Assembly (NCBI GenBank): GCA_016650315.1 | Contig: JAENVZ010000011.1 | Span: 1 to 6,245 of the forward strand | DNA from: Alphaproteobacteria bacterium | GTDB lineage: Bacteria > Pseudomonadota > Alphaproteobacteria > Sphingomonadales > Sphingomonadaceae | Reading direction: 5' to 3' | DNA: 6,245 nt | Notes under the pieces: model-generated | The model's database searches: none | The model's input: only the letters and a program-made list of their open reading frames with translations | What the model was told of the DNA's origin: nothing | Shown here: piece by piece, positions 5,208-6,245 of the stretch | Layout: every line of letters starts with the position of its first letter | Position numbering within the stretch: position 1 is the first letter of the stretch | Program-made: the position numbers and the translations under genes

Positions 5208-6245
5208 TCATAAGTTCATCAGCGTGGGATCGCCGCCCTGTGCGGCGATGTTGATGGAGAGGGCGCGCTCGGTGGCGTAGCGGAGCAGCGCATGTGGCCC
5301 GCCCGCCTTGGGGCCGGTTCCCGACAGCCCCTCTCCGCCGAAGGGTTGCACCCCGACCACTGCGCCGGTCATCGAGCGGTTGACGTAACAATTGCCCGCC
5401 GGAACCAGCGCCCGGATTTCGCGCACGAAGCTTTCGACCCGGCTGTGCACGCCAAGAGTCAAGCCATAGCCGCGCGCGGCAAGGGCATGGGCCGCTTGGG
5501 CGAGTTCGGTACGTTTGTAACGATAGATGTGGAGAATGGGGCCGAACACCTCGTTTTCCAGAAAAGCGGGTGAAGGGATTTCGGCAATGGTCGGCGCAAA
5601 AAACTGCCCCTTCGCGGAGCGCGGCAGTGCGCACCGATAGAGGATTTTTGCCTCCCGCTTCAGCCGTTTGATATGCGCGTCCAGTGCAGCCCTGGCTTCG
5701 GCGTCGATGACCGGGCCGATGTCGGTTGCCGGGTCGGCAGGATCGCCGATCACCAGTGCCTCAGCCGCCCCGATCAGCGTCTCGATGAGCATGTCGGCGG
5801 ACTCTTCGGGCAGGAACAGGATGCGCAGCGCCGAGCAGCGCTGCCCTGCTGAACCGAAGGCGGAGAGAATGACATCATCGACCACTTGCTCCCTGAGCGC
5901 GGTCGTATCCACAAACATCGCATTGAGGCCCCCCGTCTCCGCGATGAAGGACAAGATCGGCCCAGTGCGCGCAGCGAGGCTGCGATTGATGCTCCATGCC
6001 GTTTCAGTGCCGCCAGTGAAAGCGACGCCAGCAATGCCGGGGTGCGCGGTGAGCAGGGGACCGATTTCCGAGCCTTCGCCCGGCAGCAGCGCGAGCAGAT
6101 CGGGGACCAGTCCCGCCGCATGGAACAGCCGCACCGCACGCGCGGCAATGAGCGGCGTCTGCTCAGCGGGTTTGGCGATCACTGCATTGCCAGCGGCAAG
6201 CGCGGCGGCGATCTGGCCGGTGAAGATGGCGAGCGGAAAGTTCCA
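5208..6245 (-). CDS. putA: Proline-catabolic PutA, C-terminal P5C (L-glutamate-gamma-semialdehyde) dehydrogenase domain, 5' end outside window
   Basis: The window holds the last 345 codons, entering in frame at TGG (6245-6243). The domain oxidises glutamate-gamma-semialdehyde to glutamate with NAD+, the second step of proline breakdown. In order are WNFPLAIFTGQ (1-11), the NAD-binding AKPAEQ (24-29), FTGGTE (76-81), the FIAETGG motif with its conserved Glu (residue 103, 5939-5937), SAGQRCSALR with the catalytic Cys (residue 137, 5837-5835), GPVIDAEA, FLENEVFGPILHIYRY and the C-terminal NRSMTGAVVGVQPFGGEGLSGTGPK. The CSALR and VGVQPFGGEGLSGTGPKAGG forms are typical of PutA rather than general aldehyde dehydrogenases. 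The protein ends soon after the last ALDH motif (GGDPTLMNL), without a long C-terminal extension, as in type A PutA. Whether the proline dehydrogenase domain precedes it cannot be seen; a stand-alone P5C dehydrogenase is the alternative. Its DNA is clearly richer in GC than the pump operon. Confidence 0.88.
   Translation of the reverse strand, partial: WNFPLAIFTGQIAAALAAGNAVIAKPAEQTPLIAARAVRLFHAAGLVPDLLALLPGEGSEIGPLLTAHPGIAGVAFTGGTETAWSINRSLAARTGPILSFIAETGGLNAMFVDTTALREQVVDDVILSAFGSAGQRCSALRILFLPEESADMLIETLIGAAEALVIGDPADPATDIGPVIDAEARAALDAHIKRLKREAKILYRCALPRSAKGQFFAPTIAEIPSPAFLENEVFGPILHIYRYKRTELAQAAHALAARGYGLTLGVHSRVESFVREIRALVPAGNCYVNRSMTGAVVGVQPFGGEGLSGTGPKAGGPHALLRYATERALSINIAAQGGDPTLMNL

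Noticed and set aside
5185..5634. A 149-residue minus-strand frame overlapping putA
   Set aside because: It runs within the PutA coding sequence in a different frame and consists of Arg, Gly and Ala rich low-information sequence.

Overview
The window most resembles DNA from an alphaproteobacterium, perhaps a sphingomonad. This is inferred from protein style and codon use, not from any database search. All recognisable genes lie on the minus strand, so transcription runs from the right edge (6245) to the left edge (1).

Layout in the direction of transcription: (1) 6245-5208, the C-terminal 345 residues of a PutA-type proline-catabolic L-glutamate-gamma-semialdehyde (P5C) dehydrogenase, whose N-terminus lies outside the window. 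(2) 5207-5003, a 205-base intergenic region. It holds a perfect 15-bp inverted repeat with a 7-base loop just after putA, and a pair of 9-bp direct repeats around a plausible -10 box just before the next gene. (3) 5002-346, a tightly overlapping RND (HAE-1 type) multidrug efflux operon: a periplasmic adaptor lipoprotein (396 aa), the inner-membrane proton/drug antiporter (1058 aa, apparently complete, catalytic charged residues intact), and the first 97 codons of the TolC/OprM-type outer-membrane channel. The channel gene stops abruptly at about 346. (4) 345-235, a 111-base stretch with a candidate promoter, a near-palindrome and a ribosome-binding site. (5) 234-1, the N-terminal 78 codons of a medium-chain (MDR) zinc-type alcohol dehydrogenase or quinone oxidoreductase, which continues off the left edge.

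The adaptor, antiporter and channel would normally form one tripartite pump spanning both membranes. Here the adaptor and antiporter look intact, but the channel is cut to about a fifth of its usual length and joined to unrelated DNA that carries the dehydrogenase. The cell would need an outer-membrane channel encoded elsewhere for the pump to work. The junction near 346 is the most notable feature. It could be a real rearrangement (deletion, insertion or transfer end) or an assembly/clone chimera, and the sequence alone cannot separate these.

I found no RNA genes, CRISPR array, recognisable insertion sequence or transposase. I see no convincing evidence of a new biological system: the genes belong to known families, and the interest lies in the junction, the intergenic repeats and the base-composition step between putA and the pump operon.
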